Positions 51,873-61,674 of a stretch of DNA of 64,000 nucleotides are shown piece by piece; the first letter of the stretch is position 1, and every line of letters begins with the position of its first letter. The stretch lies in contig NZ_VTAW01000018.1 of the NCBI RefSeq assembly GCF_008245225.1, positions 21,297-85,296 on the forward strand. The letters are read 5' to 3'. Source of the stretch: Natrialba swarupiae. Its GTDB lineage: Archaea > Halobacteriota > Halobacteria > Halobacteriales > Natrialbaceae. The notes below the pieces were generated by a model. The model ran no database searches. It was not told where the DNA came from and was given only the letters and a program-made list of their open reading frames with translations. Both the position numbers and the translations under genes were made by a program.

Positions 51873-53408
51873 ATGCACCGGCAGATCCACGTCGACTGGC
51901 GTGCCGGACTGGCTCTGGTCGGGACTATCCTCGCCGCCTTCTCGCTGGCGTTCGTGGTTCCGATCGTCGTCTCGCTCGCCTACGGCGGCGAGGATCTCTG
52001 GGTATTCGTCGTAAGTATGGTCGCGACCGCCGGGTTCGGGCTCTCGATTCGGCAACTCGAGTCGGAGCCGGACCCCGGTGCCCGGGAGGCGTTTCTCGTC
52101 GTCGCGCTCACCTGGCTGCTCGCGACCGTCTTCGGCGCGTTGCCGTACGTGCTCGCCGGAAACGGAGCGGTCGCGTACCCCGTCAACGCGCTCTTCGAGA
52201 GCATGAGCGGCTTTACGACGACCGGAGCGACTGTCATGAACGACATCTCCTTCGAGACCCACTCGCGGGCGATGATGATGTGGCGACAGCTCACCCAGTG
52301 GCTCGGGGGGATGGGTATCATCGTCCTCGCTGTCGCGATCCTCTCGCAGATGGCCGTCGGCGGTGCTCAACTCATGGAGGCCGAGACGCCGGGTCCCGGC
52401 GTCTCGAAACTCACGCCACACATCGCGGAGACGGCTCGCGTGCTCTGGCTTGCCTACCTCTTCTTTACGGTCGTCTACATCGCGTTGCTCTACGGGCTCC
52501 ACCTCGCGGGGTACGCACCGAACATGGACTTCTACAACGCGATCGCTCACGGATTCACGACGCTCCCGACCGGCGGATTCTCGCCGGAAGCCCGAAGCAT
52601 CGAGGCGTTCTCGCCGGCCGTCCAGTGGCTCGTCGTTCCGTTCATGTTCGTCGCGGGCGTGAACTTCGTGCTGTGGTGGCACGTGATCTCGGGCGATCCG
52701 TGGGCCCTGTTCCGGGACAACGAGTTCCGGCTCTATCTCGGCGCGGTGACGACGCTATCGCTCGTCGGCACGGCGATGTTGTTCTTTTCAGCCCTCGAGA
52801 CGCCCGAAACCGGCGTTATCGGCGGGAACCTCGAACGCTCGGCCCGCTACGCTACCTTTCAAATCGCCTCGCTGACGAATTCGACCGGCTACGCGAACAT
52901 GGACTTCGACGCGTGGAGTGGACCCACGAAGGGGCTGTTGCTGTTCGCGATGTTCATCGGCGGCTCCACCGGTTCGACCGGCGGCGGGATCAAGGTGCTT
53001 CGCTGGCTGGTGATCCTCAAGTCGTTGCGACGCGAGGTCTTCACGGCCATCCACCCGGAGGCGGTTCGCCCGGTCCGGATGAACGGGCAGGTGCTCGACG
53101 AGGACGCGGTCCGTGGCATCTACGCGTTCACGCTGCTGTATTTCGTCATCTTCTTCGTCGGCGTCGGGTTGCTCGCCGCCGACGCGGCTCGCGTCGGTCT
53201 CGAACTCGAGTTGATCGACGTCGTGAGCGCCTCGATCGCGACCCTCGGAAACATCGGCCCAGGACTGGGTGAGGTCACCGGTCCGATGGGCGGCTACGAG
53301 TCGTTCCCGAGGAGTTCCAAGCTTCTGATGATCCTCTACATGTGGATCGGACGCCTCGAGATTTTCCCGGTGCTCGTCTTGCTCACGAGAGCGTACTGGC
53401 AGTCGTGA
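51873..53408 (+). CDS. trkH: Trk-type potassium transporter membrane subunit
   Basis: This 511-residue TrkH has about ten membrane segments with four pore loops (FESMSGFTTTGATVMNDISF, AIAHGFTTLPTGGFSPEA, LTNSTGYANMDFDAWSG and SASIATLGNIGPGLGEV). The ATG follows the trkA stop without a gap. It is a second, divergent TrkH in one locus, and the different partner TrkA types suggest different affinity or regulation. Confidence 0.95.
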   Translation: MHRQIHVDWRAGLALVGTILAAFSLAFVVPIVVSLAYGGEDLWVFVVSMVATAGFGLSIRQLESEPDPGAREAFLVVALTWLLATVFGALPYVLAGNGAVAYPVNALFESMSGFTTTGATVMNDISFETHSRAMMMWRQLTQWLGGMGIIVLAVAILSQMAVGGAQLMEAETPGPGVSKLTPHIAETARVLWLAYLFFTVVYIALLYGLHLAGYAPNMDFYNAIAHGFTTLPTGGFSPEARSIEAFSPAVQWLVVPFMFVAGVNFVLWWHVISGDPWALFRDNEFRLYLGAVTTLSLVGTAMLFFSALETPETGVIGGNLERSARYATFQIASLTNSTGYANMDFDAWSGPTKGLLLFAMFIGGSTGSTGGGIKVLRWLVILKSLRREVFTAIHPEAVRPVRMNGQVLDEDAVRGIYAFTLLYFVIFFVGVGLLAADAARVGLELELIDVVSASIATLGNIGPGLGEVTGPMGGYESFPRSSKLLMILYMWIGRLEIFPVLVLLTRAYWQS

Positions 53409-53419
53409 CGGGATCTCCG

Positions 53420-54217
53420 TTACCGTTTGGAGTTTCTGATCGGTCTCGCTCGTTTCCCGTCCCACGCGAGTCGGCCCTCGGCGTCGAGTGTCTCGAGGTG
53501 GCAGACGACCGTCGCCTCGGCGAGATCGTAGACGCCGCTTAGGTCTTTCTCGTAGGCCGTCCCGAGGATCTCCTCGAGCGTCTGCGCGCCGGAGTCGACG
53601 GCCGCGAGGACCCGACGCTCCCGCCGGGCGCGGTGCTCGAGCAGTCGCTCGAGAGTCTCCCGCGGCGCGTCGACGACGGGACCGTGGCCGGGAAACAGCG
53701 TTGGCGGGTCGATCGTCCACAGTCGTCGAAGCGTTCGGACGTACGCGCGAATGTCTCCTTCGGGTGTGCCGACCACGACGCTCCCGTCGCGGACGGCGCA
53801 GTCACCACAGAGGATGGGTCCGTTCTGCCCAGCCACGAGTGCGACGTGGTCCGGCGCGTGTCCGGCGGCCTCGAGGACGCGGACGGCGTCGTCGCCGAGT
53901 GTGATCGACGTTTCGGGCGAGACCGTCCGGTCGGGCGAGCGCCCGGTCGCGTCCCGAAATCGGTCGACGTGGCCGCGTCTGGCCCAGACGGTCGCACCCG
54001 TCTCGGCGGCGTAGGCGTCGACGGCACCGACGTGGTCGGAGTGTGTGTGCGTGAGGAGGACGTGTTCGACCCCACGTTCGGCAACGGCTCGGTCGAGTTC
54101 GTCCGTTCGCCCCGCGGGATCGACGAGCATCGCCGGATCTGTCCCAACGAGATACGCGTTGGTCGATCCCGTCGGCGCGCGGGTCGTGGTCTCGACGGGG
54201 TGGCGAGTAACCCTCAT
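53420..54217 (-). CDS. MBL-fold metallo-hydrolase
   Basis: This 265-residue protein of the metallo-beta-lactamase fold has the metal motif LLTHTHSDHVGAVDAYAA, later HAPDHVALVAG, CGDCAV and FPGHGPVVD. The C-terminal 80 residues form a helical extension (ETLERLLEHRARRERRVLAA, LEEILGTAYEKDL) as in the LACTB2/glyoxalase-II-like group, which cleaves RNA or thioesters. It is convergent with trkH. Confidence 0.88.
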   Translation of the reverse strand: MRVTRHPVETTTRAPTGSTNAYLVGTDPAMLVDPAGRTDELDRAVAERGVEHVLLTHTHSDHVGAVDAYAAETGATVWARRGHVDRFRDATGRSPDRTVSPETSITLGDDAVRVLEAAGHAPDHVALVAGQNGPILCGDCAVRDGSVVVGTPEGDIRAYVRTLRRLWTIDPPTLFPGHGPVVDAPRETLERLLEHRARRERRVLAAVDSGAQTLEEILGTAYEKDLSGVYDLAEATVVCHLETLDAEGRLAWDGKRARPIRNSKR

Positions 54218-54277
54218 ACGTCCTCACGGGCCTGGGGAAAAAAGTGCGTATCGAGATCGAACGCGATGACGACGCGT

Positions 54278-54559
54278 CTACCGCCTGAGGAAGTAGACCT
54301 GTTTGCGTGCGTCGCGGAAGCTGTAGCGCGAGCCCACGAGTTCGACGTCCTCGAGTCTGTTGAGCGCGTACCGGACGGTCCGGTCCGGAAGCAGCGATTC
54401 CTCGGCGAGTTGCCCCTGCGAGAGCGGGGAGTCGGCCTCGAGAACCTTCGCGACGAGTTTCGCACTCGGTGGAAGGTCGCGGAGTCGCTCGAGGTACTCC
54501 TCTTCGGGCAGTGGCTCTTCTGCGGCACCGATCCTGTCTTCGGCTGTGCTCGTGCTCAT
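54278..54559 (-). CDS. Winged-helix (MarR-like) small regulator
   Basis: This 93-residue protein is a single winged helix: LPPSAKLVAKVLEADSPLSQ, then QLAEESLLPDRTVRYALNRL and wing residues VELVGSRYSFRDARKQVYF. The short N-terminus is acidic. Proteins of this size and pattern are frequent haloarchaeal regulators. Its target is unknown, though the adjacent metallo-hydrolase gene in the same direction is a candidate. Confidence 0.8.
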   Translation of the reverse strand: MSTSTAEDRIGAAEEPLPEEEYLERLRDLPPSAKLVAKVLEADSPLSQGQLAEESLLPDRTVRYALNRLEDVELVGSRYSFRDARKQVYFLRR

Positions 54560-54792
54560 ATCTACCCGAGTGGAATAATCGATGGTAAAGCTTCCCTATA
54601 TGCAGATACGAACAATCCAGTTTGTAATAGGTGTATGAATGATGTATTAACTCTAGATCGACACCACGTCCACGATGGTCGTCGCCAGTGGCTCCAGGGC
54701 AATCGGCTCCCATCGCCGGAGACTGGGGCGTCGCCAGCGACCGGCGTCGTCGACCGACTCCAGTATCGTTTTATCCCCGCGCTCCTGTAGTT

Positions 54793-55509
54793 GTGCCCAG
54801 TGTGAAAGGACAGGAGTGGTACCAGGCCGACGACGTCGCCGAGGAGTACGACGATAAACGCTTCTCGCGCGGTGGGCAGCTCATCGACCGCCGCGAGAAG
54901 GAGGCCGTCCTCGAGGCGATCACGCCGGTCGAGGACCGCCGCATCCTCGAGATCGCCTGTGGTACCGGGCGATTTACCGTGATGCTCGCGGAGGCCGGCG
55001 CGGACGTCGTGGGACTGGACATTTCGGCGGCGATGTTACAGCAGGGACGATCGAAATCGCAGAACGCGGAGCTATCGGGAACCCTCGAGTTCCTTCGGGG
55101 CGACGCGGGGCGACTGCCGTTTCCCGACGATCACTTCGACACCGTCATCGCGATGCGATTTTTCCACCTCGCGGACGATCCGGAGGCGTTTTTGCGGGAG
55201 ATGCGCCGCGTCTCGCGAGAACAGATCGTCTTCGACACGTTCAACCGATTCAGCGCCCGAAGCGTCTACAACTGGGCGTTGCCGATGGGATCGCGACTCT
55301 ACTCGAAAAGCGAGGTTTCGACGCTGCTGGCGAAGACGGACCTGACGCTGGTCGACGTCGAGGACGACTTTCTCGTCCCCTACGGAGCGTACCGGTCGAT
55401 CCCGAACTCGCTTGCCTCGCCCATTCGAACGCTCGATACGGTCGTCGGTGGCACCCCGATTACGGACCACTTTGCGTCCGTCTCCTACTGGAACACTCGG
55501 CTTCGGTGA
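54793..55509 (+). CDS. Class I SAM-dependent methyltransferase
   Basis: This 238-residue protein has the SAM-binding motif I in RRILEIACGTGRFTVMLAEA, motif II GLDISAAMLQQGRSK and motif IV DDHFDTVIAMRFFHL of ubiE-like enzymes. Substrate unknown. Start uncertain: GTG at 54793 or 54802 lies 24 or 33 bases after a TTTTAT box, bracketing the usual distance. No neighbour in the same operon. Confidence 0.85.
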   Translation: MPSVKGQEWYQADDVAEEYDDKRFSRGGQLIDRREKEAVLEAITPVEDRRILEIACGTGRFTVMLAEAGADVVGLDISAAMLQQGRSKSQNAELSGTLEFLRGDAGRLPFPDDHFDTVIAMRFFHLADDPEAFLREMRRVSREQIVFDTFNRFSARSVYNWALPMGSRLYSKSEVSTLLAKTDLTLVDVEDDFLVPYGAYRSIPNSLASPIRTLDTVVGGTPITDHFASVSYWNTRLR

Positions 55510-55617
55510 CTGACGGACGCTTCTGGAGTCCGCGGGTCGCCGTCCCGATCCACCCGCTGGTCGCATTCGCCGCGGAACCCACCTGCTTTTTACCGTTCGG
55601 GGGGCCTATGATGCTGT

Positions 55618-56535
55618 ATGGAGCTCTCGGTAGTGGTTTCGACGCTGAACGACCGGGAGCAGTTACTCACCTGTCTCGACGCTCTCGCCGATCGAACGCC
55701 GTCCTCGACTGAAGTGATCGTCGTCAACGGCCCGTCTTCGGACGGGACGACCGGTGCCGTTCGCGAGCGAGCCGACGTCGACGTCCTCGTCGAGATTTCC
55801 GAGCGAAACCCCAACGTCTCTCGAAACGCAGGCCTCGGCGTTGCCGACGGTGACACCGTCGCCTTTCTCGACGGCGAGTACACCGTCGAGCCAGGATGGT
55901 ACGACGCGATCGAACGCTCACTCGAGACCGGATCGGACGTCGTCGCCGGACCGATCACCGGTGAAACCCCGTACGACCGCGACCCGAATTCGCCTCGCAC
56001 CGTCGCCGGCCGGCGCGTCTTCGCCTTCGACGCGGACAACGTCGCGTTCGATCGGACCGTCCTCTCGGCGCTGGACGGCTTCGACGAGTACCTCGAGATC
56101 GACGGCGAGCGCGATTGTGCACACCGCATCGCCGGGCTCGGATTCGACGTCGCCTGGAGCGCCGAGATGGCCGTTCGAAGTGAGTTCGGTGCCGATGGCG
56201 GGACGCCGGAGCCGGAGTGGGGAACGAGGTATCGTTCGATCACCTACCGACTCGCGAAGAACTACGGACCACGACCGACCGTCCTCGGGCGGACGGCGTT
56301 TCGAGCGGTTCGCGACGGTCTCTCCGGGATTCGTCGGGTCGTTTCCGGCGACGTGACGCCGACCGACTGGTTCTCCGACGGCGTCGACGTCGTCGCCAAC
56401 GCCGCCGCGGGCAACCGTGACGGGCTTCGTGCCCGGTACTCGGATCGCTCCGCGAGACGGAATCCGAACGGCCTCTCGTCCAGACACGATCGGGCCGTCA
56501 GAGTGTACGATCGACGTGAGGAGTCGGAAACGTAG
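55618..56535 (+). CDS. GT2-family glycosyltransferase
   Basis: This 305-residue enzyme shows the GT-A start MELSVVVSTLNDREQLLTCL, then VIVVNGPSSDGTTGAVRERA, a variant acidic site in DTVAFLDGEYTVEPGWYDAI (DGE instead of DxD) and EYLEIDGERDCAHRI. It has no membrane segments. It resembles AglE/AglG-like N-glycosylation enzymes. It lies beside and convergent with a DUF368 gene, a putative lipid-phosphate flippase. Confidence 0.85.
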   Translation: MELSVVVSTLNDREQLLTCLDALADRTPSSTEVIVVNGPSSDGTTGAVRERADVDVLVEISERNPNVSRNAGLGVADGDTVAFLDGEYTVEPGWYDAIERSLETGSDVVAGPITGETPYDRDPNSPRTVAGRRVFAFDADNVAFDRTVLSALDGFDEYLEIDGERDCAHRIAGLGFDVAWSAEMAVRSEFGADGGTPEPEWGTRYRSITYRLAKNYGPRPTVLGRTAFRAVRDGLSGIRRVVSGDVTPTDWFSDGVDVVANAAAGNRDGLRARYSDRSARRNPNGLSSRHDRAVRVYDRREESET

Positions 56536-56541
56536 TGTGGG

Positions 56542-57579
56542 TCACTCGGGATCGAATCCGCCGGCGAGCGTGTCGAGGCCGAAGAGGACGACTGCGCCGA
56601 GAAGCGCCCACATTGCGGTCGATACGACGACGCTCGTCGTCCAGGCGTGTGTCTCCGCGATATTGTACAGCGGCGCGGGAATCGAGCCGGCGACGAGACC
56701 GACGAGAAAGAGCAGCGTCAGATCCCGACGGTACTCGAGCGCCCGGCGGACGACCCTGGCGATCGTCAGGAGGCCGACGAACCCCCCAGCGACGAACAAC
56801 ACGACGGTCGTCCCCGGCTCGAGGGCCGCCTCGATCGTCCCACCCCCCGAGACGAGATTTCCGAGGGCCTCGAGAAACGCGGTCAGTTCCGTCGAGAGAA
56901 ACTCGTACTGGCCGATCAGGATCAGGATCAACGCGCCGGAGACGCCGGGGAGGATCATTGCACTGATCGCGAACGCGCCGGCGACCAGGATCAACAGCGG
57001 GCCGCTTCCGGGAAGTTGGATCACGTTGCTCGCGACGAGTACGGCGAGGCCGGTGCCAGCCGCGGCAGCGAGGACGTGTTCGGCCGACGCGAACTCGAGG
57101 CTCCGGAAGAGAACGACCGCCGAGGCGGCGATCAGCCCGGTGAAAAAGCCATAGAGGACGACGGGGTGGGAGTTGGCCAGCGCGGAGACCGCACCCGCGA
57201 TCAGCGCGACGGCGGTCACCATGCCGACGCCGAGCGGGAGCAAGAACACGAGGTCTATCTCGACGAGCGCTTCCCGCGCTTGACCCCGGCGATCGGGGTC
57301 GTATCCACGGACGACGGCACTCACGCGACCGGGCGTGAGTGCGGTGATGGCGGCGATCAGCCGCCCGTAGAAGCCAAGCAGGAGCGCAACGGTTCCGCCG
57401 GAGACGCCCGGGAGGGCGTCGGCCGTTCCCATACAGAGGCCGTAGCCGTAGATGCGAACGAGTTCGAGTCGATCGACGGTCCACTGTGGCAAGGGATAGC
57501 CCACCGTGGTCACCCCTCGATCGGTCGCCGGTGGCGCGCCGAGAGACGATCGATCCAACTCGCGTGCATACGACGGCAA
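56542..57579 (-). CDS. DUF368 membrane protein (polyprenyl-phosphate flippase family)
   Basis: This 345-residue membrane protein has about nine segments and the two inverted PGVSG motifs of DUF368 (MGTADALPGVSGGTVALLLG and AMILPGVSGALILILIGQYE). Bacterial DUF368 proteins (PopT-type) return undecaprenyl phosphate to the cytoplasmic side; a dolichyl-phosphate role in archaea is an inference. The convergent GT2 gene adds weight. The start at 57579 follows a TTTATACG box by about 20 bases, so a slightly shorter start is possible. Confidence 0.88.
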   Translation of the reverse strand: MPSYARELDRSSLGAPPATDRGVTTVGYPLPQWTVDRLELVRIYGYGLCMGTADALPGVSGGTVALLLGFYGRLIAAITALTPGRVSAVVRGYDPDRRGQAREALVEIDLVFLLPLGVGMVTAVALIAGAVSALANSHPVVLYGFFTGLIAASAVVLFRSLEFASAEHVLAAAAGTGLAVLVASNVIQLPGSGPLLILVAGAFAISAMILPGVSGALILILIGQYEFLSTELTAFLEALGNLVSGGGTIEAALEPGTTVVLFVAGGFVGLLTIARVVRRALEYRRDLTLLFLVGLVAGSIPAPLYNIAETHAWTTSVVVSTAMWALLGAVVLFGLDTLAGGFDPE

Positions 57580-57736
57580 TCTCCATGGACTCGTATAAAC
57601 TACCTCGTTTGCTGCACGAGCCGAAGACCCGACGCGACGACCCGCGAGCGACGGCGGGTGGCGCTTCAGGTCAGTGCTGGGGACTCTCCGTCGGCCGGCG
57701 TCGTCGTGTCGCCGGTCGGCAGTGTACCCTCGTCGC

Positions 57737-58570
57737 TCACTGTCGAAGTTCGGATTCAGGCGCGAGCGCGTCGACGACCCGACAGGCGTTTTTCGAGAAC
57801 GCCCGCCAGAGTTTGTCCTCGGAGACGTCGAGAGTCAGAATCTCCATCAGCGCGACGTCCGGGTGACAGAACGGTGCGCCGCTCCCGAAGAGGACGCGGT
57901 CCGGGTGTTCGAGCAGCGCTCGCTCGAGCAAGTCGCGGTAACGGACGAAACTCGTCTCTACGTAGCAGTCGTCGTACTCCCCGAGCAGGTCGATCATCTC
58001 GTGCATCAGCGAGCGCTCGAGGGGGTGGCCACCGAAGTGAGCGACGATGACGGGAAAGGAGTGGCCGAGGACGGTCTCGGCGAGCACGTCGGGCGGAGCC
58101 TCGACGCCGCCGCGGACGATCAGGGGGAGTCCGACGTCGTCGAGCACCGCGAGCAGATCCTCGTCGGGGTAGTCGTCGACCGTCGGATCCAGGACGAAGC
58201 CGTGAAACCGATCGTCGTAGGCGTAGCGTTCGACGTCACTCGGGGTCGTATGAAACTCCTTCCGACGGCTGACCGCGTTGTGGAGCCGACCGGCGGTGTT
58301 TCGCTCGGATCGTTTCGTCCCGTTGATCCGGGCGAACGCCACGAACGGCCGGTCGACGCTGTGGCGTGCGACGCTGTTGTTCGGCCCGACGTAGCTCGTC
58401 TCCGCCGTTGCCGGCGCGAAGACGACCGATCTGGTGATTCCGGCCTGATGCATCTCTCGCTCGAGCCGATCCGGTGAGATCGTCGGCCCGCGAGTATCCC
58501 CATCCCTCGGTCCCGGGGAGAGTCGAGCGTAGACATCGACGACCCGAAACCCGTGTTCCAGCTCCAGCAT
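57737..58570 (-). CDS. Amidohydrolase-2 family protein
   Basis: This 277-residue TIM-barrel metal-dependent hydrolase (Amidohydro_2 type) has [14 protein letters not shown] at the start (the usual DxHxH is replaced by DVYAR), [36 protein letters not shown] and [20 protein letters not shown]. The missing first metal His pair suggests changed chemistry or a mono-metal site. Start ATG at 58570 fits the family. A 157-bp spacer separates it from the DUF368 gene. Confidence 0.8.
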   Translation of the reverse strand: MLELEHGFRVVDVYARLSPGPRDGDTRGPTISPDRLEREMHQAGITRSVVFAPATAETSYVGPNNSVARHSVDRPFVAFARINGTKRSERNTAGRLHNAVSRRKEFHTTPSDVERYAYDDRFHGFVLDPTVDDYPDEDLLAVLDDVGLPLIVRGGVEAPPDVLAETVLGHSFPVIVAHFGGHPLERSLMHEMIDLLGEYDDCYVETSFVRYRDLLERALLEHPDRVLFGSGAPFCHPDVALMEILTLDVSEDKLWRAFSKNACRVVDALAPESELRQ

Positions 58571-58683
58571 CCCACGGGAACGTACCGCGTCAATCCATAT
58601 TTTGCTACCGACTTCGCGATCGGAGCTTCGTGCCGGGCGTTCACACGGTAATCGCCAGAGGGAGTGGCATCGGTAGGGAAACA

Positions 58684-58692
58684 CTTATATAG
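58684..58692 (+). promoter_or_regulatory. TATA box of the thermosome gene
   Basis: CTTATATAG lies about 40 bases ahead of the thermosome ATG, the strongest TATA match in the window and typical for heat-inducible cct promoters. Confidence 0.75.
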
Positions 58693-58726
58693 AAGTGCTG
58701 ACGACAATATTAGTGAGGATTCAACG

Positions 58727-60304
58727 ATGGCACAACAGCGACGCATGGGCGGACAGCCTATGTTCATCATGAGCGAGGATAGCCAGCGAACGCAGGGCCG
58801 CGACGCCCAGTCGTCTAACATTATGGCCGGCAAGGCCGTCGCCGAGTCCGTCCGGACCACACTCGGTCCCCGCGGGATGGACAAGATGCTCGTCGATTCG
58901 GGTGGCGAGGTCGTCATCACGAACGACGGCGCGACCATTCTGAACGAGATGGATATCGAACACCCGGCGGCCCAGATGATCGTCGAAGTCGCCGAGTCCC
59001 AGGAAGAGGAAGTCGGCGACGGGACGACGACTGCGGGCGTCGTCGCCGGCAACTTACTCGGCGAGGCCGAGGACTTGATCGAACAGGACGTCCACGCGAC
59101 GACGATCGTCGAGGGCTACCACGAGGCGGCCCAGATCGCCCTCGAGGCGATCGACGAGCAGGTCCAGGAAGCCGAGGTCGACGACGAGATACTAAAGCAG
59201 GTCGCCGAATCGAGTATGACCGGGAAGGGTACCGGTGGACTCACCGCGGAATCGCTGGCCGAGACGGTCGTCGAGGCCGTCCGCCACGTCGACAGTGAGG
59301 ACGGCGTCGCCCGCGACAACGTCGCCGTCCACACCCAGATCGGTGCCTCCTCGAACGCGACCGAACTCGTCCCAGGTATCGTCCTCGACGAGGAACCCGC
59401 CCACGACGAGATGCCGAGCGAGGTCGAGAACGCCTCCATCGCCGTCCTCGACGTCGAACTCGAGGTCCAGACCGGCGAGATCGACGCCGAGTACGCGATC
59501 GACTCCATCGATCAGCTCAACGCCGCGATCGACGCCGAGGAGGGCGAACTCCAGGGCTACGCAGAAACGATCGCCGAAAGCGGTGCGGACGTCGTCTTCA
59601 CCACCGACGGCGTCGACGACCGCGTGAGTTCGGCACTCGCAAGCGAGGGCGTCCTGTTGTTCGACGACCTCACGAGTTCGGACGCCAAAGACGTCGTCTC
59701 CGCGACGGGTGCACGCCGCGTCGGCGCACTCGACGATCTGGAGGAGAGCGACTTCGGCGAGGCCGACCTGATCCGTACCGAGAACTTCGGCGACGACGAC
59801 CTCGCGTTCATCGAGGGCGGCGCGGCTGCCGAGGCCGTCACTGTCTTCGTCCGCGGCGGCACCGAACACGTCGTCGACGAACTCGAGCGAGCGATCGGCG
59901 ACGCCTTGGATGTAGTCGCGACCGCACTCGAATCCGGCGAGGTCGTCCCCGGTGCGGGTGCGACCGAGATCGCGATCGCGGACAAGGTCCGCCAGGAGGC
60001 CGCCGGCATCGAGGGCCGCAAACAGCTCGCCGTGACGGCCTTTGCCGACGCACTCGACATCGTCCCACGGACGCTCGCCGCCAACACCGGCCAGGACCCC
60101 ATCGACGCGCTCGTGGACCTTCGTGCCGCCCACGAGTCCGAGGGCCGGGCTGGTCTGATCACCGATGGCGAGGACGTCACCATCGACGATCCGTTCGAGT
60201 ACGGCGTCGTCGATCCCGCCGACGTCAAACGTGAGGCCGTCGAAAGCGCGACCGAGGCCGCAACGATGATCGTCCGCATCGACGACGTCATCGCCGCGGA
60301 ATAA
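58727..60304 (+). CDS. Thermosome (group II chaperonin) subunit
   Basis: This 525-residue chaperonin subunit has the ATP-site motifs [38 protein letters not shown] and [16 protein letters not shown], and the C-terminal [16 protein letters not shown] and [14 protein letters not shown]. It forms the double-ring folding machine. Unlike the main haloarchaeal subunits it ends soon after [12 protein letters not shown] with no Gly/Met-rich tail, which suggests a minor paralog such as Cct3-type. The strong TATA box fits heat induction. Confidence 0.95.
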   Translation: MAQQRRMGGQPMFIMSEDSQRTQGRDAQSSNIMAGKAVAESVRTTLGPRGMDKMLVDSGGEVVITNDGATILNEMDIEHPAAQMIVEVAESQEEEVGDGTTTAGVVAGNLLGEAEDLIEQDVHATTIVEGYHEAAQIALEAIDEQVQEAEVDDEILKQVAESSMTGKGTGGLTAESLAETVVEAVRHVDSEDGVARDNVAVHTQIGASSNATELVPGIVLDEEPAHDEMPSEVENASIAVLDVELEVQTGEIDAEYAIDSIDQLNAAIDAEEGELQGYAETIAESGADVVFTTDGVDDRVSSALASEGVLLFDDLTSSDAKDVVSATGARRVGALDDLEESDFGEADLIRTENFGDDDLAFIEGGAAAEAVTVFVRGGTEHVVDELERAIGDALDVVATALESGEVVPGAGATEIAIADKVRQEAAGIEGRKQLAVTAFADALDIVPRTLAANTGQDPIDALVDLRAAHESEGRAGLITDGEDVTIDDPFEYGVVDPADVKREAVESATEAATMIVRIDDVIAAE

Positions 60305-60410
60305 CCGCGTTCGTCCCCGATTTCTTTCGTTCGTCGTTCCGCTGTTTGTCGATTTTTCCGTCAGGCTGGCCGACACTGTTATCTGTTAACACGTCTAAAA
60401 TCCAGACGTG

Positions 60411-60773
60411 ATGTCCGGGAAATCACTGCCAGACCGACTGACCGCGGTCGACGACGCCGGACGGGCGATCTACTACGACCAGGGTCGACGGACGTATCAC
60501 ACCTGGTGTGACGAGGACGAGTACGAACCCGTTAGTTCGGCGGTGCTCGAGGCGATGGCGTCGCTTCGGGACGTCGAGCCGATCGAGCTCGAGACGCTCT
60601 CCCGACGGGTCGATCCCGACGCCCTAAACGCCATGGTTGCCCACTGGCGGACCGATCGCGCCGAACCCGTCGGCGCGTCGATCAGGTTTGCGTTCGCCGA
60701 CTGTCGCGTTACGGTCTGGGCTGACGGCGAGATCGTGATCGATCCCGGATCGAGCGGACTCGCCTCGCGTTGA
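60411..60773 (+). CDS. HalOD1 output-domain protein
   Basis: This 120-residue protein has a HalOD1 domain (LPDRLTAVDDAGRAIYYDQG, YEPVSSAVLEAMASLRDVEP, IRFAFADCRVTVWADGEIVI). It is free-standing and 107 bases downstream of the thermosome gene. The start is ATG at 60411 (a GTG precedes it), about 30 bases below a TGTTATC box. It is likely a signalling output module with no visible sensor. Confidence 0.85.
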   Translation: MSGKSLPDRLTAVDDAGRAIYYDQGRRTYHTWCDEDEYEPVSSAVLEAMASLRDVEPIELETLSRRVDPDALNAMVAHWRTDRAEPVGASIRFAFADCRVTVWADGEIVIDPGSSGLASR

Positions 60774-60779
60774 TCCCCG

Positions 60780-61580
60780 TTACCGGCCGGACGACGACTC
60801 CGGGGACTCCAGGACGACGCCGTCGCCCACCGCGAGTCCGAACGCGTCGTCTCCCCGACCCCGATTGACGTCGAGTTCGACGTAGCCGTGGCTCCCGACG
60901 GTCGCGAGGCGGTCTCCGGCTGGAACGGCCGCGAACGTCTCGCCGACCGGAACCGGTTCGCCGTTCGCGAGCAGTCGCGATCTGTTCTCGAGGAACTCCC
61001 CCGGAACGTTCGTGATGACGTTCCCGAAGTCGTCGACGACGAGGACCTCGCCGCTCGCACGGTCGGCGTCGACGGTCGCCGCCGGCAGTCGGAGATCGAC
61101 GTACTCGTCGGTCGCCTCGAGAAACGAAAGCGACGCAAGCGAGTCGACGCCGACCTCGTGGACGTCGGCCGCCGCCGGTGCGAACACGTCTCGGCCGTGA
61201 AACGTGTTGCTCGAGTGCGCGTGAGCGGGTACGACCGGTTCGAGAGCCGACTCGTCGATCACGTACGTCTCGATCCCGCCGTCGGCGAGTCGCCAGGATG
61301 CGGGAACGAGGACGCCGTTGTCCGGGCCGACGAGCGCGTGGTCGCCGGCGCGAACGACGATCGCGTCGCGGTCGGTTCCGACGCCTGGGTCGACGACGAC
61401 GAGGTGCGTCGCCGGCGGGAAGTACGGGAGCACCTCCCGAAGCCAGAACGCGGCGGTTCGGACGTCCTGTCTCGGGAAGTCGTGGGCGACGTCGATCAGT
61501 TGCGCCTCGGTTCGCTCGAGGATCACCCCTTTCATCGCCGCGGGGTACGGCGTCCCGAAGTCGGAAGCGAGCGTGATCAT
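60780..61580 (-). CDS. SAM hydroxide adenosyltransferase/hydrolase (DUF62)
   Basis: This 266-residue protein starts MITLASDFGTPYPAAMKGVI and has VVVDPGVGTDRDAIVVRAGD, VGPDNGVLVPASW and SNTFHGRDVFAPAAADV, the Asp/Arg/His set of the duf-62 fold that hydrolyses S-adenosylmethionine to adenosine and methionine. Full length. The start is supported by a GATTTTTTGG box about 27 bases upstream. Convergent with the HalOD1 gene. Confidence 0.92.
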   Translation of the reverse strand: MITLASDFGTPYPAAMKGVILERTEAQLIDVAHDFPRQDVRTAAFWLREVLPYFPPATHLVVVDPGVGTDRDAIVVRAGDHALVGPDNGVLVPASWRLADGGIETYVIDESALEPVVPAHAHSSNTFHGRDVFAPAAADVHEVGVDSLASLSFLEATDEYVDLRLPAATVDADRASGEVLVVDDFGNVITNVPGEFLENRSRLLANGEPVPVGETFAAVPAGDRLATVGSHGYVELDVNRGRGDDAFGLAVGDGVVLESPESSSGR

Positions 61581-61674
61581 ACCCCTCGTAGTCGGCCGAC
61601 CCAAAAAATCGATGCGCCTCGAGTCGGGAGTCACGTTCTTTCGACCGTCCGTCGACGGTTCCCCGTTTTCGACG

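Noticed and set aside
50658..52682. A 674-codon open frame on the minus strand across trkA and trkH
   Set aside because: It is a shadow of the real plus-strand genes. In this GC-rich genome the opposite strand of acidic genes stays open and gives Asp/Arg-rich nonsense.
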